A stretch of 64,000 bases of DNA from Ktedonobacter racemifer DSM 44963 (lineage in GTDB: Bacteria; Chloroflexota; Ktedonobacteria; Ktedonobacterales; Ktedonobacteraceae). This document shows, one piece after another, positions 42,272 through 51,633 of the stretch. Under the pieces are notes generated by a model, which worked only from the letters and a program-made list of their open reading frames with translations, was not told the DNA's origin and searched no databases. The stretch's first letter is position 1. Each line of letters starts with the position of its first letter. Made by a program: the position numbers and the translations under genes. Location of the stretch: assembly GCF_000178855.1 (NCBI RefSeq), contig NZ_ADVG01000004.1, forward strand, positions 434,001 to 498,000, given 5' to 3'.

Positions 42272-43116
42272 GGTTGTGTTGCAAGAAATTTAAAGAAAAG
42301 AAGATGAGTAAGAAATATCCCTTTCTGCTTTGTTTAAGCGACCACCCCAAACAATTGAGTGACGAATGTTGCTTGTGCTTCTGCATCCCCTTTGTCTACC
42401 CCTTGCAACTGTCCTTTCCTGATCATGTTCATCGTTTCGTACCCTTGAAGGGTTCGCCTTGCCGTCTCGAACGAGAAAAAGCCCATCCCGGGCTTGGCTA
42501 GGCGTTTAATAAAACGATGGTCTTGTTCAACCAGATTGTTAAGATATTTGACTTGTCTCAACTCACAGCTTTCGGGGAGATGTCCTCTTGCTTTGAGCTC
42601 GTTGAATGCTTTGGGATAGGCTGCGTTTTTGTCCACATTGATCACTCGTGGTTCAGCAGTATGAGGGGCGGCAAGGATTTTCAGAAAGAAACGCTTGGCG
42701 GCTTCTCCGTCTCTGGTTGGGCTGAGTACGAAGTCGAGTGTCATTCCCTGCGCATCAACCGCTCAATACAGATAGACCCATTCTTTTTTCACTTTGATGT
42801 AGGTCTCATCAACCCGCCAGGAATCTGATGTGGTTTTCAAATAGGGACGACATCGCCGCTCCAATTCTGGCGCATAATGCTGAACCCAGCGGTAGATGGT
42901 CGTGTGATCAACGTATAAGCCTCGCTCCATCATCATCTCTTCGAGGTCTCGATAGCTCAGCGAATAGCGCACATACCAGCGAACACAGAGCAAAATGATC
43001 TCAGACTGGAAGTGACGCCATTTAAAGGGATTTTGACTTTGGATACGCATAAAGGAGACCTCTTTCGCTTTTTCCCTCCACTCTAGCAGATCAGCTTCCT
43101 TTTTTGCAACACAACC
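42272..43116 (-). mobile_element. IS6-family element, copy 1
   Basis: Ends GGTTGTGTTGCAA (42272) and TTGCAACACAACC (ending 43116) form a 13-bp inverted repeat; 845 bp. The same ends occur in copy 2. No target duplication was identified. Confidence 0.75.
42334..43050 (-). pseudogene. IS6-family transposase with one in-frame TGA
   Basis: 238 codons. HTH start FKWRHFQSEIILLCVRWYVR, DHTTIYRWVQHYAPELE, catalytic Asp in WRVDETYIKVKKEW, then VYLY-stop-AVDAQG at 42763-42765 (TGA for an expected CGA Arg). The frame continues with MTLDFVLSPTRD, VINVDKNAAYPKAF (second Asp) and QDHRFIKRLAKPGMGFFSFE (Glu nearby). The nonsense codon is the sole defect visible; readthrough or a very recent death. Confidence 0.8.
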
Positions 43117-43138
43117 GACAGGTCTACCAGGCGGCAAT

Positions 43139-43220
43139 GAGTAGTATCTCGTGTATACCATCACAAAACATCTTATCGCTAGGTAAGATGTTTTGTGATG
43201 GTATACACGAGATACTACTC
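43139..43220. repeat. 82-bp hairpin: perfect 37-bp arms, 8-nt loop
   Basis: 43139-43175 and 43184-43220 are perfect complements, loop TCGCTAGG. Located 22 bases outside the IS6 right end. It could serve as terminator or be a MITE-like palindrome. Similar in size to the palindrome at 7.7 kb but not in sequence. Confidence 0.9.
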
Positions 43221-43398
43221 TATCACAACGAAAATGCGGTTCTTGCGATATGATCGCCGGAGGTACATGAGAGAGGTGCTCTATCTGAGAAGGAGCTGTC
43301 GTATCGGGGAGACGTGAGAGCACCATACCACGTGTCATGATCAGCTTTCGTTTGCACTCAGTTCAAACGAAAACTCCATCATTGGAAATGGAGCAAGG

Positions 43399-43614
43399 TC
43401 ATCCTTGGGTCGCATGCTCCTCCTCGATTTTCTGTACGCGCCCAACCTGTCCATCGACAAGCCGTACCTTGATCCCATGTGGGTGAGAAACGGAGTTGGT
43501 CAAAATATCCTTGACGATCCCTCGGGTCAGTTTTCCTGTTCGCTGGTCTTGCTTGAGGACGATTGACACTTCGATTCCCGAACGGATATCTTGACGGATG
43601 CGTCCATCTGGCAT
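43399..43614 (-). CDS. ywbE: YwbE family protein (DUF2196)
   Basis: 71 residues: MPDGRIRQDIRSGIEVSIVL, KQDQRTGKLTRGIVKDIL and TNSVSHPHGIKVRLVDGQVG. It matches Bacillus subtilis YwbE nearly through its length (KKDQRTGKxTRGIVKDILTNSxxHPHGIKVRL). Small conserved cytosolic protein of unknown function with an SH3-like beta pattern. Start follows CAGGAGAAAG. Stand-alone. Confidence 0.92.
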   Translation of the reverse strand: MPDGRIRQDIRSGIEVSIVLKQDQRTGKLTRGIVKDILTNSVSHPHGIKVRLVDGQVGRVQKIEEEHATQG

Positions 43615-43961
43615 TTCGTTTCGCTTTCTCCTGCCATCCCTGGTGAATGGATGTCTCTTTTCCCAGAGCAGGTTGCAAGTATTTCCTGATTTTCACACTC
43701 GCACGTTGGATGATACGTCACCATCCAGAGCAACACACCTTCCCTTCATGAGTCCCTTTTTTTCTGTTGCTTTCAGGAGAGGCAACACATTGGAGCCACT
43801 CGCTCTGACCATGCGGCAAGGGAAAGCTTCTGCGGGCTCGCTCAAAAGCGAGTGTGGACAGACCGTTCCACGTATTGTACTCCTCAAGAGGCGCGACTGT
43901 CCATCTTTGAGTCTCTGGAGAGGTATTGTCAACCTGGCAACGTAGCCATGTCGCCGTACTA
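43615..43961. other. Intergenic region between ywbE and an IS630
   Basis: No gene recognised in 347 bases; upstream region of ywbE. Confidence 0.5.
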
Positions 43962-44945
43962 GTGCAATCGTCCAAAAGAAAGTAGGAAAGTAGCCGATAT
44001 GAGAAGGTATGCAACCCATTTTCATTCGACCACTCACCGAATCCGAGCGAGCCCATATCGAGGCTCACTTACGCTCCGGCTCAGCCTTTGTGCTACGCCG
44101 TTGCCAGATCCTTCTGGCTTCAGCCCGTGGAGAGCGAGCCATCGCCATTGCGCGGCAGCTGGGCTGCGACGACCAGACAGTGCGCAATGTGATCAAAGAC
44201 TTCAACGAGCAGGGGCTCGACGTGCTCAAGAAGGAGTCCTGTCGCCCTCATCGGCTACGCACCAGCATTGCCGACGAGAATCTGCCAGCCTTGCGCGATC
44301 TGCTCCATCGCAGCCCGCGCGATTTTGGTATCGAGCGCAATCTCTGGTCTCTCCCACTGGTGGCGCAAATCTGCTTGTCACAAGGACTCGTAGCTGCCCC
44401 GACCACTGCTGCCAGTGTCCGCCGCGCGCTCAAGCGCTTGGGCGTCAGTTGGAAACGAGCCAAGCACTGGATTACCAGCCCCGATCCGCAGTATGCACGA
44501 AAAAAAAGGCTCGTGACCGCTTGATCGCGTACGCTCAACCCCGCTCTGATTGGGCCATTGGCTTCCTCGACGAGGTCTGGTGGAGCCGATTTGCTCTTCC
44601 ACGCCTTCACACCTGGCAAGATCCAGAGTACCCAGTCCGTTTGGTTGAGCAATCCTGGCAAAAGAATGACCCTGACCCAAAAGCATTGGCTTGCTATGGT
44701 GTCCTCTGGCAAAACGGAACCACGGAGGAACCCGTGCGAGAGCAGATGTGGCTTCGTTTTGTCACAGGACGCCCGGTGAGTGAGATCACCATCCAGTTTC
44801 TGGACTGGTGTTGTCAGCAATTGGCCGCACAAGGCAAACGTCAGTGGCTCCTCATCTGGGACAACGCCTCCTGGCATGTGAGTAAGATGGTGCGCACCTG
44901 GATCAGAAAACACAACCTCGCTGTCAAACAAACGGACGAAGGGGT

Positions 44946-46244
44946 CAGGGCTTGTGAATTATTGCTGAGAGCAGGAGACTCCAAGATCTGCTACGATAGA
45001 CATTCCAAACCGATCTATCGAGAAGAAGGAGCCTCCGATGTCTTATTCTACTGCATTGTCACTGACCTTGCCTTCACTGACGAGTGATGCTCGCCACCAG
45101 TTATTGGAAAAGCAACCATTGCTGAGTTTGTACGAAGTGTTTGCCACCATCCCAGATCCCCGTTCCAAGCATGGATTGCGCTATGAATTGGCGTACGTGC
45201 TGACCTGCCTGGTAGCGGGCTTCCTCTGCAATTGTGACTCGACCCTGGCAGTTGCAGAGTGGTGTCGTGATCAACGTCTTCTGCTCATCCGACTCTTCGG
45301 ACCACGTCGCTTCCTGTGCCCCAGTGATTCACTCTACCGCAAACTCCTCCCGCGCCTGGATGCCGAACAGATCGAGTGCGCCCTGGCGGACTGGATACGT
45401 CGGACTCTGCAAGCCACCCTCGATGATCCCATTGCCTTAGATGGCAAGACGGTTCGTGGGGGAAGATCGGACAAACATTCTGCTCCCCATCTGCTCTCCT
45501 TTCGCACACATCACAGCCAGGAAACACTGCTGCAAGTTGCCGTTTCCGAGAAGACGAATGAAATCCCAGTCGCACAGGCCCTCTTGCCCTGCTTGCCTGT
45601 CGATGGACGCGTCTTCACCGCAGACGCTTTGCACACGCAGAAGGATTTCATGAGGTGCGTGGATGCCTTGGGTGGCAAAACCGTTCTCACCGTCAAAAAC
45701 AATCAGCCGACCCTCTACGCAGATCTCACCGCCTATTTCGCCGATCCACATGCTTCTTTTGCGCAAGACTCCACGCTTGATCAGCATCGAGGACGGATTG
45801 AAAAGCGTTCTATCCGTGTGAGCACCGAAATGAATTCCTACCTGGCTGACTGGCCACTCATCGAGCAAGTGGCCGAACTGACACGAACCGTCACGGTTCG
45901 CAAAACGGGAAAAACCAGCCACGAAGTGGTCTATCTCATCACGCCTTTGACTGCTCTTGAGGCCAGCCCCCAGCGCTTACTTGCATTAGTACGGGGACAC
46001 TGGAGTATCGAGAACTCCTCCCATTATGTCCGCGATATGACCTTTGGTGAGGATCGTTCTCGCTTGCGCTCTGGGCAGGCACCTCAGATCCTGGCAACGT
46101 TCCGCAATTTGGCGATCACCCTTATTCATCGTCAAGGGTCTTCTCAGATTGCTGCGACCAGACGCCACTTTGCTTCTCATCCTCATCTTGCTTTTCGCTT
46201 CTTGCTTCCCAGGAGCGTCGCTCAGCAATAATTCACAAGCCCTG
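44946..46244 (+). mobile_element. ISAs1-family element B, perfect ends and 10-bp target duplication
   Basis: Perfect 24-bp inverted repeats (44946-44969, 46221-46244; CAGGGCTTGTGAATTATT...) and a perfect duplication ACGAAGGGGT (44936-44945, 46245-46254). 1,299 bp, intact transposase: a young insertion into IS630. Confidence 0.95.
45038..46231 (+). CDS. ISAs1-family transposase, intact
   Basis: 397 residues. N-terminal ISAs1-associated domain (LLSLYEVFATIPDPRSKHGL), first Asp PIALDGKTVRGG, then VFTADALHTQKDF (second Asp), TVKNNQPTLYADL, and RGHWSIENSSHYVRDMTFGE (catalytic Glu region). The frame is uninterrupted. It serves as the intact reference for element A at 33.4-37.1 kb. The ATG is within the element, 93 bases from the left end; a GAGAAGAAGGAG-like site precedes it. 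Confidence 0.9.
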   Translation: MSYSTALSLTLPSLTSDARHQLLEKQPLLSLYEVFATIPDPRSKHGLRYELAYVLTCLVAGFLCNCDSTLAVAEWCRDQRLLLIRLFGPRRFLCPSDSLYRKLLPRLDAEQIECALADWIRRTLQATLDDPIALDGKTVRGGRSDKHSAPHLLSFRTHHSQETLLQVAVSEKTNEIPVAQALLPCLPVDGRVFTADALHTQKDFMRCVDALGGKTVLTVKNNQPTLYADLTAYFADPHASFAQDSTLDQHRGRIEKRSIRVSTEMNSYLADWPLIEQVAELTRTVTVRKTGKTSHEVVYLITPLTALEASPQRLLALVRGHWSIENSSHYVRDMTFGEDRSRLRSGQAPQILATFRNLAITLIHRQGSSQIAATRRHFASHPHLAFRFLLPRSVAQQ

Positions 46245-46483
46245 ACGAAGGGGTACGGATTTTGCCTTTCCAACTGCCCACCAAAAGTCCCTGGCTCAAT
46301 CCAATTGAGCCCAAGTGGGTGCATGGCAAACGCAATGTGGCCGAAACCAATGGGCTGCTTTCGGCTCACCACCTCGCTGAGCGAGTCTGTGCCTATTATG
46401 GGTGTGCATATGAGCCACATTTATCTCTTCCCGAAAAGGTTTCGTAATCTTGCACTAGAGACGAAAATACCTCGCATTGCGCC

Positions 46484-46633
46484 ATGGATACTCTTACCCG
46501 CGAGGAAGAAAATGATCACGATGACGATCCAACGCTTCTCTTCCACATCATCGACCGTCCCGAACTGGCCGTTGAGCGCAACCCGTTGCTCTGTGTAAAC
46601 GTCAAGGGGATAGTCGGCTCATCCTCAATTTAA
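46484..46633 (+). CDS. Possible small acidic ORF (49 aa), weak support
   Basis: MDTLTREEENDHDDDPTLLF, then HIIDRPELAVERNPLLCVNV and a stop. Unusually acidic start and a gene-like composition, but no clear RBS. Lies between IS630 and IS6 elements; may be the end of a lost gene. Confidence 0.25.
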   Translation: MDTLTREEENDHDDDPTLLFHIIDRPELAVERNPLLCVNVKGIVGSSSI

Positions 46634-47056
46634 GTGAGCCTGCTTGCTTGGACGACGGTTCGGTTTTCTGATAGACTCTCTTCGATGAGTATATGTTGGT
46701 ATGTTGCAAGGGGAGACTGTGTTGCAAAAAATCAGGAAAGGAAACAGCAGATAATGGTTCCTCTTTCTTGTTCAGTTTAGGCGGCAGCTCCGAATAATTT
46801 GGAAACAAGAGCCACCTGGCAAAGGATATCTCCTTTGTCCACGTCTTTCACTTGTCCTTTTCTCATCATATGCATCGCCTCATATCCTTGTATGGTTCGC
46901 CATGCGGCCTCAAACGAAAAGAAGCCCATCCCGGGCTTGACCAATCGTTTGATGAACCGATGATCCTGTTCGATCAGGTTGTTGAGATACTTGCTTTGTC
47001 GCAGTTCACAAGCCACTGCAAGCACTCCTGCCGCTTTCAATTCGTGAAGAGCCTTA

Positions 47057-48020
47057 GAGTGTGTCGTAAGAGGCTCATAGAGCCAAGAATAAACTGAAAG
47101 GAGACAATCAAGAGACGCAATAAACTGAACAAGGAGCCGAATCTGATGAATGAGAGCATCACGAGAAAGCGCTATCCATCGGATCTGACCGATGCGCAAT
47201 GGGAGCGGTTGGCTCCCTTTATCCCGCCACCTTCTCCCAATGCGACCCAGGAGGTCATTCCCAGGCGAGAAATCATCAATGGCATCCTCTATGTTCTGCG
47301 GACAGGCTGTTCTTGGCGGCAAATGCCCCACGACCTGCCCGATGGCAAAACAGCGTACCACTACTTCCGTCGCTGGAAACTCGATGGAATCTGGGAAAAC
47401 GTGATGCATGCCTTGCGCCGTCAGGCTCGTGGCTCGATAGGGCGAGAGGAAGAACCAAGCGCCGGTATCGTCGATAGCCAATCCAGCAAAACCAGTCCTG
47501 TCCCAGGCATCGAACGTGGCTACGATGCCGGGAAAAAAAATCTGGGGACGCAAAAGGCACCTCCTCGTTGATACTCAGGGCTTCATCCTGGCCATCAAGG
47601 TGCTTGCAGCCAACATCGCGGATCGGGCAGGCGCTCATTTCTTGCTCGATGGGCTAGCGTCTGTGTTTCCTCGTCTTTCTCATCTCTTTGCCGATCATGG
47701 CTACGATGGAGAGCCGTTTGAACAATGGCTCTGGCAACATCTTGGATGGGAAATTGAGATTGTTCCGCCTCCATCGCATTGGGAACTCATCAATGGGCAA
47801 CCCGTTGAAATTGGCAAACCCCAAGGAGGATTCCAGGTTCAACGCAAACGATGGATTGTTGAACGAACTTTTGGTTGGCTTATTCGCTTTCGACGGCTTG
47901 CTCGCGATTATGAGGGTTCGCCCTCAAGTAGCGAGGCCTTTATCCAGGTGGCTGCCATCCGTCTCTTCTTGACTCGTTTAGCTCCTTCCCGATACTGAAT
48001 ATTCGTCTTACGACACACTC
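47057..48020 (+). mobile_element. IS5-family (IS427-like) element nested in IS6
   Basis: Perfect 14-bp inverted repeats GAGTGTGTCGTAAG (47057-47070) and its complement (48007-48020), flanked by TTA on both sides (47054-47056, 48021-48023), the short target duplication of this group. 964 bp. Confidence 0.9.
47146..47998 (+). CDS. IS5/IS427-type transposase, two frames meeting at A8
   Basis: Frame A (from 47146): LTDAQWERLAPFIPPPSPNA, NGILYVLRTGCSWRQMPHDL, AGIVDSQSSKTSPVPGIERG (first Asp). Frame B: GRKRHLLVDTQGFILAIKVL (second Asp), FADHGYDGEPFEQWLW, RRWIVERTFGW-type motif (QRKRWIVERTFGWLIRFRRL, Glu). They meet at GYDAGKK, the A8 run 47533-47540; a +1 (or loss of one A in the mRNA) restores the family sequence GKKIWGRKRHLL. 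IS427-group elements are known for split frames at this place. The start has AAGGAG 11 bases upstream. Confidence 0.8.
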
Positions 48021-48518
48021 TTAGGATATGAAGCATTTTTATCGACCGTGATGACTCGAGGCGTGGTCACATGAGGCGCAGCGAGAGCTCTTGAGAAGAA
48101 GTCTTTGGCTGCTTGGGCATCCCGTGTCGGGCTGAGCAGGAATTCCAGGGTGTTCCCTTGAGAATCTACAGCGCGATACAAATACATCCAGGTCCCCTTG
48201 ACTTTCACATATGTTTCATCCACCCGCCAGGAATCGCTCGTAGACTTGAGATAAGGGCGGCAACGCTTCTCCAACTCAGGAGCGTAGCATTGTACCCATC
48301 GGTAAATGGTCGTGTGATCGATGCGTAGACCCCGTTCCAACATCATCTCTTCCAGATTTCTGTAGTTCAACGAATAACGAAGAAACCAGCGCACGCTGAG
48401 TAAAATAATCTCAGCCTCAAAATGGCGCCATTTGAACGGAGCCTGCGCTTCCATACTCTTGCCTCGCCTCACCTTTGCTTCCACTCTACCAGATGAAATT
48501 ATTTCTTGCAACACAACC

Positions 48519-48662
48519 TTCTGGCCTCTCTCAAAACGGGTTCACGCCATCACCATGTGTTATAGGAGCATTCTCTCACTTTCCAGCCTCGTCCCAAGTG
48601 GGTCGACTCCAACTACTCTCTGAGCATATATAGCTCTGCAGATGTTGCGTGATTGTACGTAG
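48519..48662. other. Intergenic region
   Basis: 144 bases, nothing recognised. Confidence 0.5.
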
Positions 48663-49205
48663 TCACACATCTACTCCGTCTCCTCCTGCCAGGTATGTGC
48701 AATTCGGTCTTCTGGTCAATAGATCGTACTTGGCGCGGTCAAATGTCCAAAAATGGATATATTTAAGGGCGACAGTGTTCTCTTTGAACCATGCCAGTTG
48801 ACGCATAACCATTCTTGCGGCTCGTCGCTCAATCAGTTTGCTCTCACTCCAGTCTTCACTTGAGGAGAGTGCTAACTGAGCCTGATTTAAAATCGTGAGC
48901 CTGACATTTGCCTCTTCGTGAATACAGCCTTCAAATATCGTTGGGTCGAGGCGTTCAAACGCTGGCACCCAGGGCGTGACATTTCGCCCATCCTCGGTCA
49001 TCTGTCCAGGCATCCACCCCATAGTGAGAGATGGAAAGCCATAGGGAAGCGGTTTCAATCGATGCTCTGGAAACGTGGGGTGTGCGTTGAAAAAAGGCTG
49101 GGCGAGTTGCCTGGCTTCTCTTCTATTATGAGCATAGTAGAGCATATAGAGATAATTGCGCTCATTGCTCGCTTTACTATGCCAGAGCGTGAGAACATTT
49201 CTCAT
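48663..49205 (-). CDS. Hypothetical protein (180 aa)
   Basis: MRNVLTLWHSKASNERNYLY begins after GGGGGAGA at a good distance. The rest shows MLYYAHNRREARQLAQPFF, GFPSLTMGWMPGQMTEDGRN, ERRAARMVMRQLAWFKENTV and TYLAGGDGVDV. Soluble, no signal peptide or membrane helix, no motif I can name. Lower GC than neighbours. Being a real gene is supported by RBS, length and the divergent arrangement with the XRE regulator. Confidence 0.6.
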   Translation of the reverse strand: MRNVLTLWHSKASNERNYLYMLYYAHNRREARQLAQPFFNAHPTFPEHRLKPLPYGFPSLTMGWMPGQMTEDGRNVTPWVPAFERLDPTIFEGCIHEEANVRLTILNQAQLALSSSEDWSESKLIERRAARMVMRQLAWFKENTVALKYIHFWTFDRAKYDLLTRRPNCTYLAGGDGVDV

Positions 49206-49667
49206 ACTGTTTCTCCCCCTATCAAAAACACGTACGAACTTGATGTGGCAGCCGCTTGCGAGATAGGCATACAATTTCGTCAGTTTTGTTTTTGCCTATG
49301 ATGGAGTCATACATACATGCCCTAGATGCTGGTGTAAGTTCATACACGCTTCTTGGATAGTATGGGGAGAGACGAATTCATGAGTAAGCCCATATCCTTG
49401 CATACACTCAATGTCCTGGTTTCTATCCTTCTAACCTTTTATTTCTTGCTATGCGTATTTAATTCTGTATCTCTTCTTGCCTTTTAAATTTTCAAGACTT
49501 GCTTTATTACCATCTAAGTGTATACTCAATATAGTTGCAAATGTTGAATATTGCATGAAGTATAGTGGTATTTTTCTTGGATATTTCTGGAACAGTGCGG
49601 TGTCTAAAGCAGCTTGTACGGCCAGAAGAAGAAGTGGACAATTTTGAACACGATTGGAGCTTGAATT
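49206..49667. other. AT-rich divergent promoter region
   Basis: 460 bases between two divergent genes; no frame or RNA recognised, several AT-rich stretches compatible with promoters. Confidence 0.5.
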
Positions 49668-50936
49668 ATGCCACAAAAGCACCCGCTCGTAAAAGCTCGT
49701 GAAATGTGTAACCTCACCCAAGCACAATTTGCGACAAAAGTCGGTCTTAGTGTCAAGACCATTTGGAAAGCTGAGCATAACCAGAGGATCGGTGCTTACT
49801 CACGTGGCAAGATTTGTAAATACTTGAAGCTGACAGCAGAAGAATTAGGTTTCGTGATACCATCTGAACCGGAAATAGAGTATCTAGCGGCATCGCACAA
49901 GAGAGCAGAAATAGACTCTTTAGTAGAAGGTAGGGAGAGAGATCAAAAGAAACGGCAAACACTACAAATACATACGAGCTTGCTAGGTACCGCTTTTGTC
50001 TCACCTCACATGGGTCTTCTTCAACCTGACACTCTTCCTTTCAGCGAATTTTTACCATTGAGTGCTGATAGCATCCAAAGCTGTTGGCACCTCATGCAAG
50101 GGGAAAATAGCGCGGTTGCTGAACGTGTTCTGGATCACCAAGCTCCCATTTTGACGAGAATTGCACTGAAACCATCTCCGTATCAGAAAGAAGCGGCTAT
50201 ACTGGCGACACAGATGGCAATCCTCCGGGCCATTCTGGCAAAACATCGTTTACACTATGTGGCACGTGAGCTTCATTGCTATGAAGCAGTACAATTCAGT
50301 AAGTTATCTCATGACCGTGTCTTACAATCTGCTGCGTTAGTGTGCTTGGGGCATACGTATTTGTTCTGCCCTCCTCTGCGAGTCAAAAAGGCGATAGAGA
50401 CGTTTTTAGAAGCGCTTCATGTCCTTGGCCAATGCTCTTCTCTTATTAGAAGTGATATTTTTATTGCTCTGGCTGAGATCTATTCTTTGCAAGGAGAGAA
50501 GCAACAAACCTATACAGCGATTGGGCAGGCAAAAGATGCATATCCTGATCATCCAAGAAGCGACTCATCCTATTTTTATGCTAACTATCCTGTGAACTTG
50601 CTCCATCAAGCCGAGGCCAAGGTATTCCTGCATTTACATCAGCCCACACGAGCTTTAGAAGCGTTACAGGCAAGTAATACAGAGCCTCTCACTGATCGGG
50701 GACGCTGCGAGCATTTCATCCGCCGAGCAGAAGCCGGGCGGCAATGTCATGATCTTGAACTTTTTAGCAGCAGCTTGACCGAGGGTTCATTGCTTGCGAC
50801 AGCGTTAGGGAGTAGCCATCGTTTGCAGTCGGCATTAAAGGTCTATAACCAGGCTCCTCGTGATTGGAAAGAGAATGCTCAAGTAAAATGGCTGAACGCA
50901 AATATATTGAGCATTTCAGAAAGGACTGACATATGA
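49668..50936 (+). CDS. XRE-family regulator with TPR-like domain
   Basis: 422 residues. N-terminal helix-turn-helix (residues about 7-60): LVKAREMCNLTQAQFATKVG, LSVKTIWKAEHNQRIGAYSR. The C-terminal two thirds is all-helical with TPR-like units (ALVCLGHTYLFCPPLRVKKA, DIFIALAEIYSLQGEKQQTY, AEAKVFLHLHQPTRALEALQ). Similar architectures in Gram-positives are Rgg/PlcR-like peptide sensors, so a peptide partner is a fair guess. Its stop overlaps an ATG of a 37-codon frame (ATGA). Confidence 0.82.
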   Translation: MPQKHPLVKAREMCNLTQAQFATKVGLSVKTIWKAEHNQRIGAYSRGKICKYLKLTAEELGFVIPSEPEIEYLAASHKRAEIDSLVEGRERDQKKRQTLQIHTSLLGTAFVSPHMGLLQPDTLPFSEFLPLSADSIQSCWHLMQGENSAVAERVLDHQAPILTRIALKPSPYQKEAAILATQMAILRAILAKHRLHYVARELHCYEAVQFSKLSHDRVLQSAALVCLGHTYLFCPPLRVKKAIETFLEALHVLGQCSSLIRSDIFIALAEIYSLQGEKQQTYTAIGQAKDAYPDHPRSDSSYFYANYPVNLLHQAEAKVFLHLHQPTRALEALQASNTEPLTDRGRCEHFIRRAEAGRQCHDLELFSSSLTEGSLLATALGSSHRLQSALKVYNQAPRDWKENAQVKWLNANILSISERTDI

Positions 50937-51046
50937 GCGACTCTATGCAGCTATCTGCCGCCCTTGCTTCTGAAGAAGGGCGAAAAAATGCTCATGAAAG
51001 ACAACGGGGCAATTGCCAACGGCTTAGGCTCCAGAGCAGCCTGTAG
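50933..51046 (+). CDS. Small ORF (37 aa) overlapping the XRE gene stop
   Basis: The ATGA overlap at 50933-50936 suggests translational coupling; product MSDSMQLSAALASEEGRKNA then HERQRGNCQRLRLQSSL. Sensor-type XRE/TPR regulators are often followed by a small signalling-peptide gene, which makes this worth noting, but there is no signal sequence. It could equally be the start of a gene truncated by rearrangement. Confidence 0.4.
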   Translation: MSDSMQLSAALASEEGRKNAHERQRGNCQRLRLQSSL

Positions 51047-51160
51047 AGCCAGTAGAGGTTCTTGCCATGCCTCTTGGGAAAGCTCTCACATACCTGGGAA
51101 CAGAGCATCTCCCGGGCTTGAGATAGGGAGATTCTCTGTTTCTGGAGTAAAAAAACGTTG

Positions 51161-51439
51161 TTAGATTCCTGTTCCTGAAGTCTGTGTTGCAATGGATGTG
51201 TGATTACATGTGGACGAATTGGACGTCGATGGACTGTATCCAGGTTGAGGCGGATTGTTCGGGTCATTGGTGTACTGGTCATCACTGTAGACAATCGAAG
51301 CCAGGCCGGTCGCAGGATTCGCCGCGACGCCAAAATCATCGTAGAGATCCCGATTCCCTGTACAACTGACATCACCCTCGCAGACACCGCCATAGTGAAC
51401 AATTGGCGTTGGTTGCGTTTGGGTGAAACTGCTGCTCAT
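51161..51439 (-). pseudogene. C-terminal fragment of a secreted BNR/sialidase-like protein
   Basis: Reads MSSSFTQTQPTPIVHYGG, CTGNRDLYDDFGVAANPATG, LASIVYSDDQYTNDPNNPPQ and STCNHTSIATQTSGTG. The Asp-box-like and Asn/Thr-rich style is that of a secreted beta-propeller hydrolase C-terminus. No signal peptide or catalytic part remains. Family call is from composition and partial recall; treat as tentative. Confidence 0.4.
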
Positions 51440-51450
51440 GGTTGTCGCCT

Positions 51451-51612
51451 TCACATTCTGTGCGAAGTACACATACCCCAGAACCCAGACAGCATCTGCT
51501 CCACACTCAACATCCACAGCACCAGCCCCACAAGCACCAGCACACCACAACACACAATCACCACACTTTCCCTTCGCCATCCTTGCAACATCACCTTCGT
51601 GTTTTTTCGCAC
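51451..51612 (-). CDS. Small single-pass membrane protein (53 aa)
   Basis: GTG start (51612) preceded by AAAGGAG. Product RKNTKVMLQGWRRE, then a hydrophobic helix (VVIVCCGVLVLVGLVLWML), then VEQMLSGFWGMCTSHRM. Short basic N-terminus and one helix suggest N-in topology. It is second in a run of three minus-strand frames (94, 53 and 92 codons). No homologue recognised. Confidence 0.4.
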   Translation of the reverse strand: MRKNTKVMLQGWRRESVVIVCCGVLVLVGLVLWMLSVEQMLSGFWGMCTSHRM

Positions 51613-51633
51613 GGTCTCATTCTCCTTTATTCA

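Larger units (their letters stand above)
44009..46447 (+). pseudogene. IS630-family transposase 1, -1 shift at A8, interrupted by ISAs1
   Basis: Frame A (44009-44524): HTH part VLRRCQILLASARGERAIAI, GCDDQTVRNVIKDFNEQGL, reaching PDPQYARKK. The A8 run 44500-44507 is read CGA-AAA-AAA (in-frame A_AAA_AAA). A -1 slip enters the frame KARDRLIAYAQPRSDWAIGF, LDEVWWSR (first Asp), LLIWDNASWH (second Asp). It is cut at 44945 by ISAs1 and resumes at 46255 with LPTKSPWLNPIEPKWVHGKR (Glu). Before the insertion it was probably functional through frameshifting. Confidence 0.75.
43962..46455 (+). mobile_element. IS630-family element 1, split by a nested ISAs1
   Basis: Ends GTGCAA...TTGCAC with flanking TA at 43960-43961 and 46456-46457, the TA target of the family. 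Removing the nested element and one 10-bp duplicate leaves a normal IS630 of about 1.18 kb. Confidence 0.75.
46777..48454 (-). pseudogene. IS6-family transposase, copy 2, interrupted by IS5
   Basis: N-terminal part 48454-48021 (PFKWRHFEAEIILLSVRWFL, SWRVDETYVKVKGTWMYLY, then RAVDSQG with the Arg that copy 1 has lost to TGA) reaches VDKNASYPK. C-terminal part 47053-46777 continues ALHELKAAGVLAVACELRQS, QDHRFIKRLVKPGMGFFSFE. The two join in frame when the IS5 and one TTA are removed (237 codons), so the only damage is the insertion. Confidence 0.85.
46715..48518 (-). mobile_element. IS6-family element, copy 2, split by IS5
   Basis: Ends GACTGTGTTGCAAAA (46715) and TTGCAACACAACC (ending 48518) correspond to copy 1. 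After removing the nested 964-bp IS5 and one TTA, about 837 bp remain. Confidence 0.75.
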
